Part shown: positions 33,854-41,987 of the stretch, piece by piece | Layout of the letters: each line of letters starts with the position of its first letter | How positions within the stretch are numbered: the first letter of the stretch is position 1 | Assembly (NCBI RefSeq): GCF_041435435.1 | Contig: NZ_CP108494.1 | Location: 7,040,501-7,104,500 of the forward strand | DNA length: 64,000 nucleotides | Source: Streptomyces sp. NBC_01241 | Lineage (GTDB): Bacteria; Actinomycetota; Actinomycetes; Streptomycetales; Streptomycetaceae | Reading direction: 5' to 3' | Notes under the pieces: generated by a model | The model's input: the letters and a program-made list of their open reading frames with translations, nothing else | What the model was told of the DNA's origin: nothing | Databases searched by the model: none | Position numbers and translations under genes: made by a program

Positions 33854-35188
33854 ATGCTCTACTCCACCCACCGACCGGAACGCACCGCTTTGATCGGGGT
33901 GAACGTGCTCGACGCCCGCGGCGGGGAGCCGGTCAGGGATGCCGTGCTCGTCATCGAGGACGGGCGGATCGCCGAGATACTCGCCCGCACGCACTACACG
34001 ACCAGGCCCGGTACCGAGGAGCTTCAGCTTCAGGGCATGTGGGTCACGCCTGGTCTGATCGACGCGCACGTCCACTTGGCGGGTGGTCGCGCCGGCATCG
34101 ACGACCAGGAGCTCGGGGTCATCGCCGAGAACCGCACCGTGCGCGCCATCCGCGCCGTCTGCGAGGCGCAGACGCTGCTCAAGCACGGCTTCACCACGGT
34201 CCGTGATGTCTCGTGGAACGGCCTGTACCTCAAGCGCGTCTTCTTCGAGCAGAAGCTCCCCGGGCCGAAGGTGATCGCCTGCGGGCCGGGTCTCACTCGC
34301 ACCGGCGGCCACGGCGACCTCTTCCAGTTCACGCCCGACTACGTGCGTGAGAACGGCGTCTTCGGCCTGGTGGCCGACGGTGAGCAGGAGATCGTCAAAG
34401 CCGTCCGCTACCTGCTGCGTGAGGGGGCCGACGCGATCAAGATCTTCCTGTCCGGCGGTGACAACTGGCCGCACGACCGCAATGGCGACATCCAGTACTC
34501 GGCTCGCGAACTCGCCGCCGCCGTAGAAGAGGCGCACCGGCAGACCGGCACGATCGTGATGTGCCATGCGGAGAGTCGCGAAGCCATCGCGATGGCGGTG
34601 GAGGCCGGGGTCGACACCATCGAGCACGGCGAGGATCTCGACGCCGACCTGGCGAAGACGATGGCCGACGCCGGCACGATCCTCGTCCCGACTCTGCAGC
34701 TCATCGCCAACTGGCACCGCGACTTCATGCCCCTGGACGGCGACCGCCGGCCGCCGCTGCGGCCGGACGCCTTCCTGTACCGCGACCTGTACGAGGGGCG
34801 GGACGACTCCTTCGCGGACGACTACTCCGGCTCCGCGGTCCGTAGCTTCCAGCTGGCGCTCGAGTCGGGAGTGAAGATCGCCCTCGGCTCCGACACCGTC
34901 TACGAGCCGCTCACCCCCTTCGGCGAGTACAGTGCGCTGGAGTTCCGGGCCCTTGTCGAGGCAGGCATGACCGTACGCCAGGCGATCACCGCCGCGACCG
35001 TCATCAGCTCCGAGGCGGTCGGGATGTCCCATGTGATCGGCACTGTCGAGGTCGGCAAGCAGGCCGACCTCCTCGTTGTCCGAGCAGACCCCACCACCTC
35101 CGCCGACGTCCTCGCCGACGCGTCCAACATCCATCTGATCTTCTGCGACGGCAGGCTGACCGTGAAGGACGGGAAGTTCGAGTGGTGA
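33854..35188 (+). CDS. Metal-dependent amidohydrolase
   Basis: A 444-residue amidohydrolase of the imidazolonepropionase-like/prolidase-like group. It has TPGLIDAHVHLAGGRAGIDD (HxH), a possible carboxylated Lys in DAIKIFLSGG, MCHAESREA and IEHGEDLDAD (His ligands), and LGSDTVYEPLTPFGEYSALE (Asp). No signal peptide is present, so it acts in the cytoplasm. TAGGAGG precedes ATG. Its stop overlaps the permease start, so uptake and hydrolysis of one compound are coupled. The substrate is unknown; an acyl-dipeptide, imide or carboxamide would fit the family. Confidence 0.85.
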   Translation: MLYSTHRPERTALIGVNVLDARGGEPVRDAVLVIEDGRIAEILARTHYTTRPGTEELQLQGMWVTPGLIDAHVHLAGGRAGIDDQELGVIAENRTVRAIRAVCEAQTLLKHGFTTVRDVSWNGLYLKRVFFEQKLPGPKVIACGPGLTRTGGHGDLFQFTPDYVRENGVFGLVADGEQEIVKAVRYLLREGADAIKIFLSGGDNWPHDRNGDIQYSARELAAAVEEAHRQTGTIVMCHAESREAIAMAVEAGVDTIEHGEDLDADLAKTMADAGTILVPTLQLIANWHRDFMPLDGDRRPPLRPDAFLYRDLYEGRDDSFADDYSGSAVRSFQLALESGVKIALGSDTVYEPLTPFGEYSALEFRALVEAGMTVRQAITAATVISSEAVGMSHVIGTVEVGKQADLLVVRADPTTSADVLADASNIHLIFCDGRLTVKDGKFEW

Positions 35189-36672
35189 CCACCGAAGGCA
35201 AGGAGTTCGGGACTGCGGCGAGCACCGAAGGCAAGGAGTTCGGGACTGCGGCGAGCACCGAAGGCAAGGAGTTCGGGACTGCGGCGAACATCGAAGGTGT
35301 CGGGACTGCGGCGAACAGCGAAGGGAAATCCACGGCCGGCTTCCGCCGCGTCCTGACGCTCAGGCATCTGGTCGCCTTCGGGCTGGCCTACCTCGCGCCC
35401 ACAGTCGTCTTCAACTACTACGGCATCATCACCGACCTCACCGACGGCATGATGGCGCTCGCTTATGTGGTGACGCTCGTCGCGATGTTCTTCACGGCCT
35501 ACTCGTACGCTCAGATGGTGCGGGCCTTCCCCGTCTCCGGCTCGGCCTACAGCTATGTGCGCAAGGCGGTGAACCCCTGGCTCGGCTTCGGCACCGGCTG
35601 GGTCATGCTGCTCGACTACCTGCTGCTGCCAATGGTCTGCTACCTGCTTTTCGGCATCTACATGAACGAGTACGTGCCGTCGGTCCCGGTGGCGGCCTGG
35701 GTGATCGCGGGTGCGTTCCTGGGCGCGCTGGTCAACGTCCTGGGCGTGAAGGTGTCGGGGCGGCTCAACGTGGTCCTGGTCTCGGCCCAGATCCTCTTCT
35801 GCCTGAGCCTGATCGGTCTGATCACCGCCTACGTGCTCGGCGGCGACGGCAGCGGCAGCCTGCTCGTCCCGCAGGCTCTCGTGGACGTCGCACGGCTCGA
35901 CCCGGGCAATATTCTGTGGGCCGCTTCGATCCTTTCGGTGTCGTTCCTCGGCTTCGACGCGGTGTCCACACTCGCGGAGGAGACGAAGGACGCCCGAAAG
36001 ACCGTGCCGCGCGGCATCCTGATCGTCTGCGTCGGCGCCGGCGTGGGCTTCGCCGTCATCTCGTACTTCCTGCAGATCGCCTGGCCGAGTGCGCCATCGG
36101 CGATGAAGGATCCCGACGTCGGCATTTTCGAGCTCCTTCCCCGCATCGGCGGCGAAGGCTTGTCGACAGCGTTCCTCGTCACCGACCAGACCGCGAGCAT
36201 CTTGTGTGCCATGGCCGCGATCGCCGCGGTGTCACGCGTCCTGTACGGCATGGGGCGTGACCGTCTGCTCCCCGTCCGCTTCTTCGGGCACCTCTCCCCG
36301 CGCTTCGGGACGCCGGTGAACAACATCGTGTTCACCTCGGCCATCGCTCTCACGGCCGTGTTCTTCTCCGACAACCTGCTCGGTGCGGCCTCGCTGACAA
36401 GCTTCGGCGCGATCACCGGGTTCCTGCTCGTCAACTTCTCGGTCATCAACCACTACTACTTCCGCGAACGGCGCCGCACAGGGACGGATGCTGTGCGCTT
36501 CCTCGTCATGCCGGCGATCGGCATCGCGGTGAACGTCGTCCTGTGGGTCAATATCGACACCTCCGCCAAGTTGCTCGGGCTCGGCTGGCTCACGCTCGGC
36601 GGCATTTATCTCGGTGCCGTCACCAAGGGATTCCGGCTGCTGCCGCAGCCGATCCTCGACGAAGACGGATGA
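35182..36672 (+). CDS. APC-superfamily permease with a repeat-built N-terminal tail
   Basis: A 496-residue amino-acid/polyamine/organocation permease with about 12 membrane helices (HLVAFGLAYLAPTVVFNYYG; MVRAFPVSGSAYSYVRKAVN; ASILSVSFLGFDAVSTLAEE; MAAIAAVSRVLYGMGRDRLL). FPVSGSAYSYVRKA is a typical APC signature. The first 50 residues are unusual: three copies of TEGKEFGTAAS-like units plus two decayed ones. GTGGTG at 35182 overlaps the amidohydrolase stop. It probably imports the amidohydrolase substrate. Confidence 0.88.
   Translation: MVTTEGKEFGTAASTEGKEFGTAASTEGKEFGTAANIEGVGTAANSEGKSTAGFRRVLTLRHLVAFGLAYLAPTVVFNYYGIITDLTDGMMALAYVVTLVAMFFTAYSYAQMVRAFPVSGSAYSYVRKAVNPWLGFGTGWVMLLDYLLLPMVCYLLFGIYMNEYVPSVPVAAWVIAGAFLGALVNVLGVKVSGRLNVVLVSAQILFCLSLIGLITAYVLGGDGSGSLLVPQALVDVARLDPGNILWAASILSVSFLGFDAVSTLAEETKDARKTVPRGILIVCVGAGVGFAVISYFLQIAWPSAPSAMKDPDVGIFELLPRIGGEGLSTAFLVTDQTASILCAMAAIAAVSRVLYGMGRDRLLPVRFFGHLSPRFGTPVNNIVFTSAIALTAVFFSDNLLGAASLTSFGAITGFLLVNFSVINHYYFRERRRTGTDAVRFLVMPAIGIAVNVVLWVNIDTSAKLLGLGWLTLGGIYLGAVTKGFRLLPQPILDEDG
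35191..35330 (+). repeat. 33-bp tandem repeats inside the permease start
   Basis: ACCGAAGGCAAGGAGTTCGG begins each unit. Units are 35191-35223, 35224-35256 and 35257-35289; a 27-bp shortened unit follows at 35290-35316, then a partial one. The unit is a multiple of three, so copy number can change without a frameshift. Confidence 0.9.
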
Positions 36673-36809
36673 TGCGTCCCGTCCCGGCTGCCCCACCGCC
36701 GCCGTGGTCGAGGCGGTGGCGGCGGGCGCGGCCCGAGCCGACGGGGACGGGAGTGGCTCCGCAGAGGTGGGTGAAGGCTGCTTCGGAGCGGGGCCGAGGC
36801 GCGCGGGCT

Positions 36810-37118
36810 TCAGCAGTTCAGATACGCGACGTGGATCCAGACACCCGTGGGGCCGCCCCACAGGTCACCCATGACCCAGTTGCCCTGCTGGCCACGGCGG
36901 TTGAGGTTCTGGCCCCGGTTCACCTGGCCCAGGACCGGGTACTCGTTGCCGGGTCCGCCGCGGAAATTCACCCCGTTGTCGTTGACGGTGCAGACCGCGG
37001 CCGGCGCCTTCGCCACCCGTGCGGCGGCGGGGCTCTGCGCGGCCTGGGCGGCGGGGCTCAGGGCCAGGCCGAGACCGGCGGTCAGCACCGTCGCGGCCAG
37101 CATCATCTTCTTCACCAT
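36810..37118 (-). CDS. Secreted SH3-like domain protein
   Basis: A 102-residue protein with a signal peptide (MVKKMMLAATVLTAGLGLAL to AQAA) and a bacterial SH3 region (VNFRGGPGNEYPVLGQVNRG; WVMGDLWGGPTGVWIHVAYL). Two Cys (AVCTVND and the final NC) could form a disulfide. Such small proteins bind cell-wall components. It lies just after the permease gene on the opposite strand. Confidence 0.8.
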   Translation of the reverse strand: MVKKMMLAATVLTAGLGLALSPAAQAAQSPAAARVAKAPAAVCTVNDNGVNFRGGPGNEYPVLGQVNRGQNLNRRGQQGNWVMGDLWGGPTGVWIHVAYLNC

Positions 37119-37297
37119 GCGGCTTCTCCTCCGTTTTCCGGCTCACATCCGGGTGTGCCGTTCGTCGGAATCAACGGAGCCGACGATCACCGCGTCACGG
37201 GTCCGGATCACCTTCATCCGGGAGTGAAAGTGCAGGCCATACGGTATGTGCGCCAGCGTGCGCGGTCGGTGGCGCGGATGCTTCCCGCGCCTGTCGA

Positions 37298-38164
37298 TCA
37301 CGGATTCGGCGGGGCGTCCATCCGGTAGCTGTCGCCGTACACCCGCCACCGCAGCGGTGTCTCCAGCCCGAACCTGCCCTCGTGCACGAACACCCGCTGG
37401 GCCGTCTCGACCCGGCTGGTGTCGGAGTGCGAGCGCTCCTTCCGCATCGCCGCGACGCGGGCGTCGAGAAAGGCGTTCAGGTAGGCCGCCTCGTCGCCGC
37501 CGCGCGCCGGGGGCGGGACCGAGTCGATCGCCTCGCGCCGGATCGTCCGGAATCCGACCGTGCCGTCGGAGTCGTCGTACCCGTGCATCACATAGGCGTC
37601 GTAGTAGATGAACTGCCCCAGGGCGCCGAGTCCGTCCGCCTCGGCCCGGGTGACCGCGGGGTCGAAGTACGACCGGTCGCGCTCGGCGTCCTGCGCCGCC
37701 CGGAAGGCCGGGTCGGTGGCCGCCGCGGCCCATGCTTCGGTGAACGGGCCGCCGAGTCCGTCGTGCGCGTCGCTGCCCAGCACGGCTCGCAGCGCGGGGA
37801 GGAACCGTTGCAGGGGATTGCTCGGACGCGCCGCCGTGTACCGCTCGACGACCTTCAGCATGTCGCCGGTGCCGGAACAGAAGCCGATGATGCCCGCCGT
37901 GTAGCCGCGGCCGTCGTCGATGTCCTCGATGTACTCGTACTGCGCCTTCCAGTCGAGTGAGGAGTTCTCCGCGCTGGAGACCAGTTGCATGGCGATCTCC
38001 TTCTTCGCCGGATCGTCGAGCCCGGATTCCGGTGCTTCCCCGGCGGACCGGGGCGCCGATCCGGCACCCGGTCCCGACCCGGATCCCGTGCATCCGGAGA
38101 GCATGGAGACGGCCATGACGGCCGCCGCGACGGCGGTGGACAGGCGACGAGAAACGATCTTCAC
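37298..38164 (-). CDS. GH46 chitosanase, lipoprotein
   Basis: A 288-residue chitosanase. The N-terminus has a lipobox (AVSMLSGC), so unlike the free secreted Streptomyces enzymes it should be lipid-anchored. Residues from about 50 match GH46: KKEIAMQLVSSAENSSLDWK holds the catalytic Glu, and YIEDIDDGRGYTAGIIGFCS the catalytic Asp. FIYYDAYVMHGYDDSDGTVG is another family block. It would hydrolyse glucosamine-rich chitosan at the cell surface, complementing the chitinase 4 kb away. Confidence 0.9.
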   Translation of the reverse strand: MKIVSRRLSTAVAAAVMAVSMLSGCTGSGSGPGAGSAPRSAGEAPESGLDDPAKKEIAMQLVSSAENSSLDWKAQYEYIEDIDDGRGYTAGIIGFCSGTGDMLKVVERYTAARPSNPLQRFLPALRAVLGSDAHDGLGGPFTEAWAAAATDPAFRAAQDAERDRSYFDPAVTRAEADGLGALGQFIYYDAYVMHGYDDSDGTVGFRTIRREAIDSVPPPARGGDEAAYLNAFLDARVAAMRKERSHSDTSRVETAQRVFVHEGRFGLETPLRWRVYGDSYRMDAPPNP

Positions 38165-38225
38165 CCCTTCACCCTGTCACGTCGCGAGGAGTGGTCTGCG
38201 CCCATTCGGCTGTAGCGTCAGGGGT

Positions 38226-38909
38226 ATGGAAGATCAGTCTGTTGTGGATGTCGGCGACGTACGGCTGGCGTACCGGACCTGGGGCGACCCCTTCGGCTCG
38301 CCGGTGGTCCTGCTGCACGGCCTCGGCGGCTCCGCCGCGAGCTGGGAGGCGGCGGGGAGCCTGCTCGGCGAGGAGTGGCGGGTGTACGCCCTCGACCTGC
38401 GGGGGCACGGCGAGAGCGATTGGCCGTACGAGTACTCCTTCGAGCTGATGCGGGACGACGTCCTCGGCTTCCTCGACGCGTGCGAACTCGACCGGGTCGG
38501 CCTCGTCGGCCACTCGATGGGCGGCGTCGTCGCCGAGCTGCTCGCGCAGGAGCACGCGGACCGGGTGGAGCGGCTGGTACTGGTGGAGACCCCGCCACCG
38601 TTTCCGAGCGAACCGAAGCCGGCCGCCGAGCCGACGGGACCGGTGGACTACGACTGGGCCGCGGTCTCTCCCATCGGGGTCCAGGTGTCGGACCCCGACC
38701 CCGAGTGGGCGGTGGGCCTCGGTGAGATCGTCGCGCCGACGCTGATGATCGCCGGCGGCCCGGAGTCCACCATGCCCCAGGGGCGCCTGCAGGACATGGC
38801 CTCGCTGATCCCGGACTGCCGGCTGATCACCATCGGGGGCGGCCACCGGGTGCACGAGGTCCACCCCGACCTGGTCGCCCAGCAGATCACGGAGTTCTTC
38901 ACCAGCTGA
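38226..38909 (+). CDS. Alpha/beta hydrolase
   Basis: A 227-residue alpha/beta hydrolase. VVLLHGLGGSAASWE is the oxyanion-hole region, GLVGHSMGGVVAELLAQ the nucleophile elbow (Ser), and GGGHRVHEVHPDLVAQQI the catalytic His. The acid lies probably in VAPTLMIAGGPESTMP, where the usual Asp is replaced (GGPEST), so the acid residue is uncertain. The protein is somewhat short because the lid region is small. No signal peptide. Substrate unknown. Confidence 0.82.
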   Translation: MEDQSVVDVGDVRLAYRTWGDPFGSPVVLLHGLGGSAASWEAAGSLLGEEWRVYALDLRGHGESDWPYEYSFELMRDDVLGFLDACELDRVGLVGHSMGGVVAELLAQEHADRVERLVLVETPPPFPSEPKPAAEPTGPVDYDWAAVSPIGVQVSDPDPEWAVGLGEIVAPTLMIAGGPESTMPQGRLQDMASLIPDCRLITIGGGHRVHEVHPDLVAQQITEFFTS

Positions 38910-38972
38910 AGGGCCGTCGGTACGGCCTTCGGCCCGCGCCCGCACCGGCAACCCCGCCCGCCCGGCAGCCGC

Positions 38973-39623
38973 TCACTGTCCTGCGGGAGCGCGGGCGACG
39001 TCCGGCGGAAGCGCGGCCGACGTGCCCGGCTGCCAGTCCGGGTGGCGGCCGCTCATGGCGACGGCCCGGTCGACGAGTGGTGCGTCGGCCGGGACCGGAA
39101 CGGGCGGGCCGAAGATGGTCTCGGACCGGGGGACGGTGTCGTTCGGCGTCAGCATGGCCAGCGAGACACGCAGGCTCGCCTCGTCCGCCTCGTACTTCTG
39201 GCCGGTCGAACGGGCCAGGTCCCAGCCGTGGATCACCAGCTCGTCCAGCACGACCACCGCGGCCACCTCGCCCGGCATGTCGACACCGCCCGCCCTGGTC
39301 ATGCCTTGCCGGGCGGCAGGATCGCGCCAGGCCGTCACCAGCTCGTCCAGCAGTGGCGGCAGTGATTCGCGCCAGTCGTCGGCGAGGACCGGAAGCGCGA
39401 CGTCCGGGGCGGTGTCGGTCGTCGGGCCGAAGTTTTTCCGCGCCGCGTCGCGAAAGGCCGTGCTCAGCCCGGCCACGTGGGCGAGGAGCTCCCGGACCGT
39501 GTAGCCGGGGCAGGGCGTCGGGCCCGCCAGCTGCTGTTCGCCGATCCCGTCGAGCAGGCCGGCGATCTGGCGGGCCGCGGGCTCCAGATCGATCGTGGGT
39601 GCGGTCTCCGTGTGTGTATTCAT
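38973..39623 (-). CDS. TIGR03086 family metal-binding protein
   Basis: A 216-residue protein of the DinB/mycothiol-dependent maleylpyruvate isomerase-like fold. It has QQLAGPTPCPGYTVRELLAH with His in LLAHVAG, and VVLDELVIHGWDLARSTGQK, which holds the second metal-binding region. Members are widespread in actinobacteria and are thought to bind a divalent metal; most have no known substrate. The ATG at 39623 is chosen over one 11 codons upstream. It is a single gene. Confidence 0.82.
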   Translation of the reverse strand: MNTHTETAPTIDLEPAARQIAGLLDGIGEQQLAGPTPCPGYTVRELLAHVAGLSTAFRDAARKNFGPTTDTAPDVALPVLADDWRESLPPLLDELVTAWRDPAARQGMTRAGGVDMPGEVAAVVVLDELVIHGWDLARSTGQKYEADEASLRVSLAMLTPNDTVPRSETIFGPPVPVPADAPLVDRAVAMSGRHPDWQPGTSAALPPDVARAPAGQ

Positions 39624-39659
39624 AAAATGCAGACCGCTCCGGCGCCCGGAACTCATCGC

Positions 39660-40722
39660 TCAGCGCACCACGCGTCCCCGGAGCACGATCCGGCTCGGAT
39701 GATCCAGCGCGGCCGGGTCCAGGGTCGGATCGGTGGCGTACGCGACGAGGTCGGCGGGCGCGCCGTCCGCCAGGCCTGGCAGACCGAGCCAGGCACGTGC
39801 TGTCCAGGACGCCGCGCCGAGCGCCGCGTGGGCCGGCAGGCCGGCGCGTACCAGCCAGTCCATCTCGCCCGCGACGGTCCCGCACGGGAAGGAATCCGTC
39901 CCGGCCAGCACCGTCACCTCCGCTTCGTGGGCCGCCCGGACATTGCTGAGCATGGTGTCCCAGCCGGCCAGCCACAGATCACGGCGCACGCTCGGCTCCC
40001 GTGCCCGCATCGCGTCCGCCTTCGCGCCGAAGACGCTCAGTGTGGGCACGAACGCCGTGCCCTGGGCGGCCATCCGGTCCAGGAGCGCCGGGTCCAGATG
40101 CATGCCGTGCTCCAGGCTGTCGGCGCCCGCCAGTACGGCATTGCGGGTGCCCTCGGCGGTCTGGCAGTGCACCGCCACCTTGCCGCCCGCCGCGTGCACC
40201 GCCTCCACCACCGAGGTCAACAGCGCGAGCGGTACGGCGGGTTCATCGAGAGCCCCAGTCACCGACGACCTTGCACCACCCGGACGAAGCCGCCGCCTCC
40301 TCCACGGCCGCCCGCACCAGCTCCGCCTCGCTCACATCCCGTCCGAAGCCGGGGAAGAACCGGCCGGGTGTGGCCAGCCAGCGCCCCGCCGAGGTCACGC
40401 GCGGGAGTCCGGGGTCCTTCTCCACCCAGGCGGGCATCCGCTGCGAAGTGCCGGGGGTGCGCACCGCGAGTACCCCGGCGTCCCGGTGCTCGCCCAACTG
40501 CTTGCGCAGCAGCTCCTCGCCGAAGGGCGCGCCCGGCTCAAGCGCCCCGGGATGCGTGTGCACATCGACGAGCCCGGGCAGCAGCCAGCCGCCGTCGACG
40601 ACCGTCTCCGCGGCCCGGCCCGCGAGCCCTCCCGGCGGCCTGCCGGCACGGAGCACCTCGCCGTCGATCCAGAACTCGCGCTCCTCGCGTTCAGGCAGCA
40701 CAACCCCACGTACGCACAGCAT
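39660..40722 (-). pseudogene. Amidohydrolase split by a one-base frameshift
   Basis: The N-terminal part (40722 down to about 40250) begins MLCVRGVVLPEREEREFWID and has LLPGLVDVHTHPGALEPG. It breaks at CKVVGDWG. The C-terminal part continues in the next frame from LDEPAVPLALLTSVVEAVHA, with VAVHCQTAEGTRNAVLAGAD, SLEHGMHLDPAL and LAGTDSFPCG, ending at 39660. One extra T near 40250 (GGGGCTCTCGAT) accounts for the break. Joined, the protein is about 353 residues with a full set of amidohydrolase metal ligands. It may be recent decay or a base-calling error. Confidence 0.75.
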
Positions 40723-40873
40723 CAGCCGACCGTACGTCACCCCCCACCTTCCGGCCCAAAGAGCACGACCCACACCGGCACATTGCGGAACGTTCCTCTC
40801 CACCCTCTTGTCGGCGACCTTCGCGCCATGCGATACAGGTCTGGACCATTGCTGCCGGATGGAAGGCACGACC

Positions 40874-41866
40874 GTGCAACGCCCCCACGTAACCGCTGCG
40901 TTGGCCTGCTCCGCCGCCGCCCTGCTCCTCGTTACGCTCACCGCCTGTGATTCCGCCCCCGAGGCCGACATCCAGAAGCCCACGACCCCGGACCATGTGA
41001 CAGCGCAGGCCAGTAGCGCCACCTCCGCGCACATCATGTGGGAGCAGGCCGCCGACAACGAGGCGGTCACCGGTTACGAGGTCTACCGCCAGGGCGAGAA
41101 GGTCAAAACCGTCCCGGCGACCAAGGTGATGACCGACATCGGCGGGCTGACCGCCTCGACCGCGTACACCTTCACCGTTCGCGCCCGCGACGCCGCCGGG
41201 AACCTCTCCGCGCCGAGCGCCGCCGCAGCCGTCACCACACCCGCCCCGACCCCTGCCGACCACGAGCCGCCGACCCGCCCGGTGAAGCTGCGCGGCGCCG
41301 CGGACGGCAGCCGGGCCGTGAACCTCTCCTGGGGCGGCTCGACGGACGATGTCGGCGTCACGTCGTACGACATCTACCAGGAGGACTCCCGGATCCACAG
41401 CGTGCCCGGCACGCGAACGACCGCGCATGTGACCGGACTGCGCCCCGGCACCGTCTACACGTTCACCGTCCGCGCCCGCGACGCCGCCGACACCTCCTCG
41501 CCGGACAGCAATGCCCTCGACCTGACCACCGCTTCCGCGCCGGGCGCACCCGCGAGTACCGCCCCCACGGACCTGCGGATCAGCAACCGCGTCCAGGGCA
41601 AGGAGTACGCCGTCGACCTGGACTGGAAGCAGCCCGACACGGGCGGCGAGATCCCGGCGTACCAGCTCTTCATGGACGGCCGGCTGACCACCACCATCGT
41701 GTGGGGCGCCACCCCGCCCGCGGGCCGGGCGAGTTACCGGCTCACCGTCAGCGACCCACGCGGCACCCGCTACTCGATGAAGATCCGCGCCAAACTGCCG
41801 GACGGGAAGTGGGGGGACTTCTCCGCCCAGCGCACGGTCGTCCTCGGCGACCGACTTGGCGAGTGA
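40874..41866 (+). CDS. Lipoprotein with three fibronectin type III domains
   Basis: A 330-residue exported protein. The signal peptide ends in a lipobox (LLVTLTAC). Three FnIII modules follow: residues about 25-110 (SATSAHIMWEQAADNEAVTG; AYTFTVRARDAAGNLSAPSA), 120-210 (SRAVNLSWGGSTDDVGVTSY) and 220-325 (YAVDLDWKQPDTGGEIPAYQ). No catalytic domain is present. The GTG at 40874 is preceded by GGAAGG; ATG at 40859 is possible. It sits directly before the chitinase and shares FnIII architecture with it, so it may help retain the enzyme or chitin at the surface. Confidence 0.75.
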   Translation: MQRPHVTAALACSAAALLLVTLTACDSAPEADIQKPTTPDHVTAQASSATSAHIMWEQAADNEAVTGYEVYRQGEKVKTVPATKVMTDIGGLTASTAYTFTVRARDAAGNLSAPSAAAAVTTPAPTPADHEPPTRPVKLRGAADGSRAVNLSWGGSTDDVGVTSYDIYQEDSRIHSVPGTRTTAHVTGLRPGTVYTFTVRARDAADTSSPDSNALDLTTASAPGAPASTAPTDLRISNRVQGKEYAVDLDWKQPDTGGEIPAYQLFMDGRLTTTIVWGATPPAGRASYRLTVSDPRGTRYSMKIRAKLPDGKWGDFSAQRTVVLGDRLGE

Positions 41867-41909
41867 TTGGTCTGAACCTCTTGACGATTTGGTCCAGACC
41901 ATTTAGTTT
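41867..41909 (+). promoter_or_regulatory. Chitinase promoter with 12-bp direct repeats
   Basis: TTGGTCTGAACC (41867-41878) and TTGGTCCAGACC (41889-41900) are direct repeats 22 bp apart flanking a -35-like TTGACG (41881-41886). TAGTTT lies 17 bp further as a possible -10. Such repeats are known at Streptomyces chitinase promoters. TGGTCCAGACCA also resembles a DasR-responsive element. Confidence 0.7.
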
Positions 41910-41987
41910 TCCCGTGCTCCATGGCACCAGGAAAGTCTCCACTCCCCCTCAGGACCGCCTCACCGGTCCCTGCCCCAAGGGAGAACC

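Noticed and set aside
35191-35330. Tandem repeats as a possible CRISPR array
   Set aside because: No spacers between units; the units are in-frame protein repeats.
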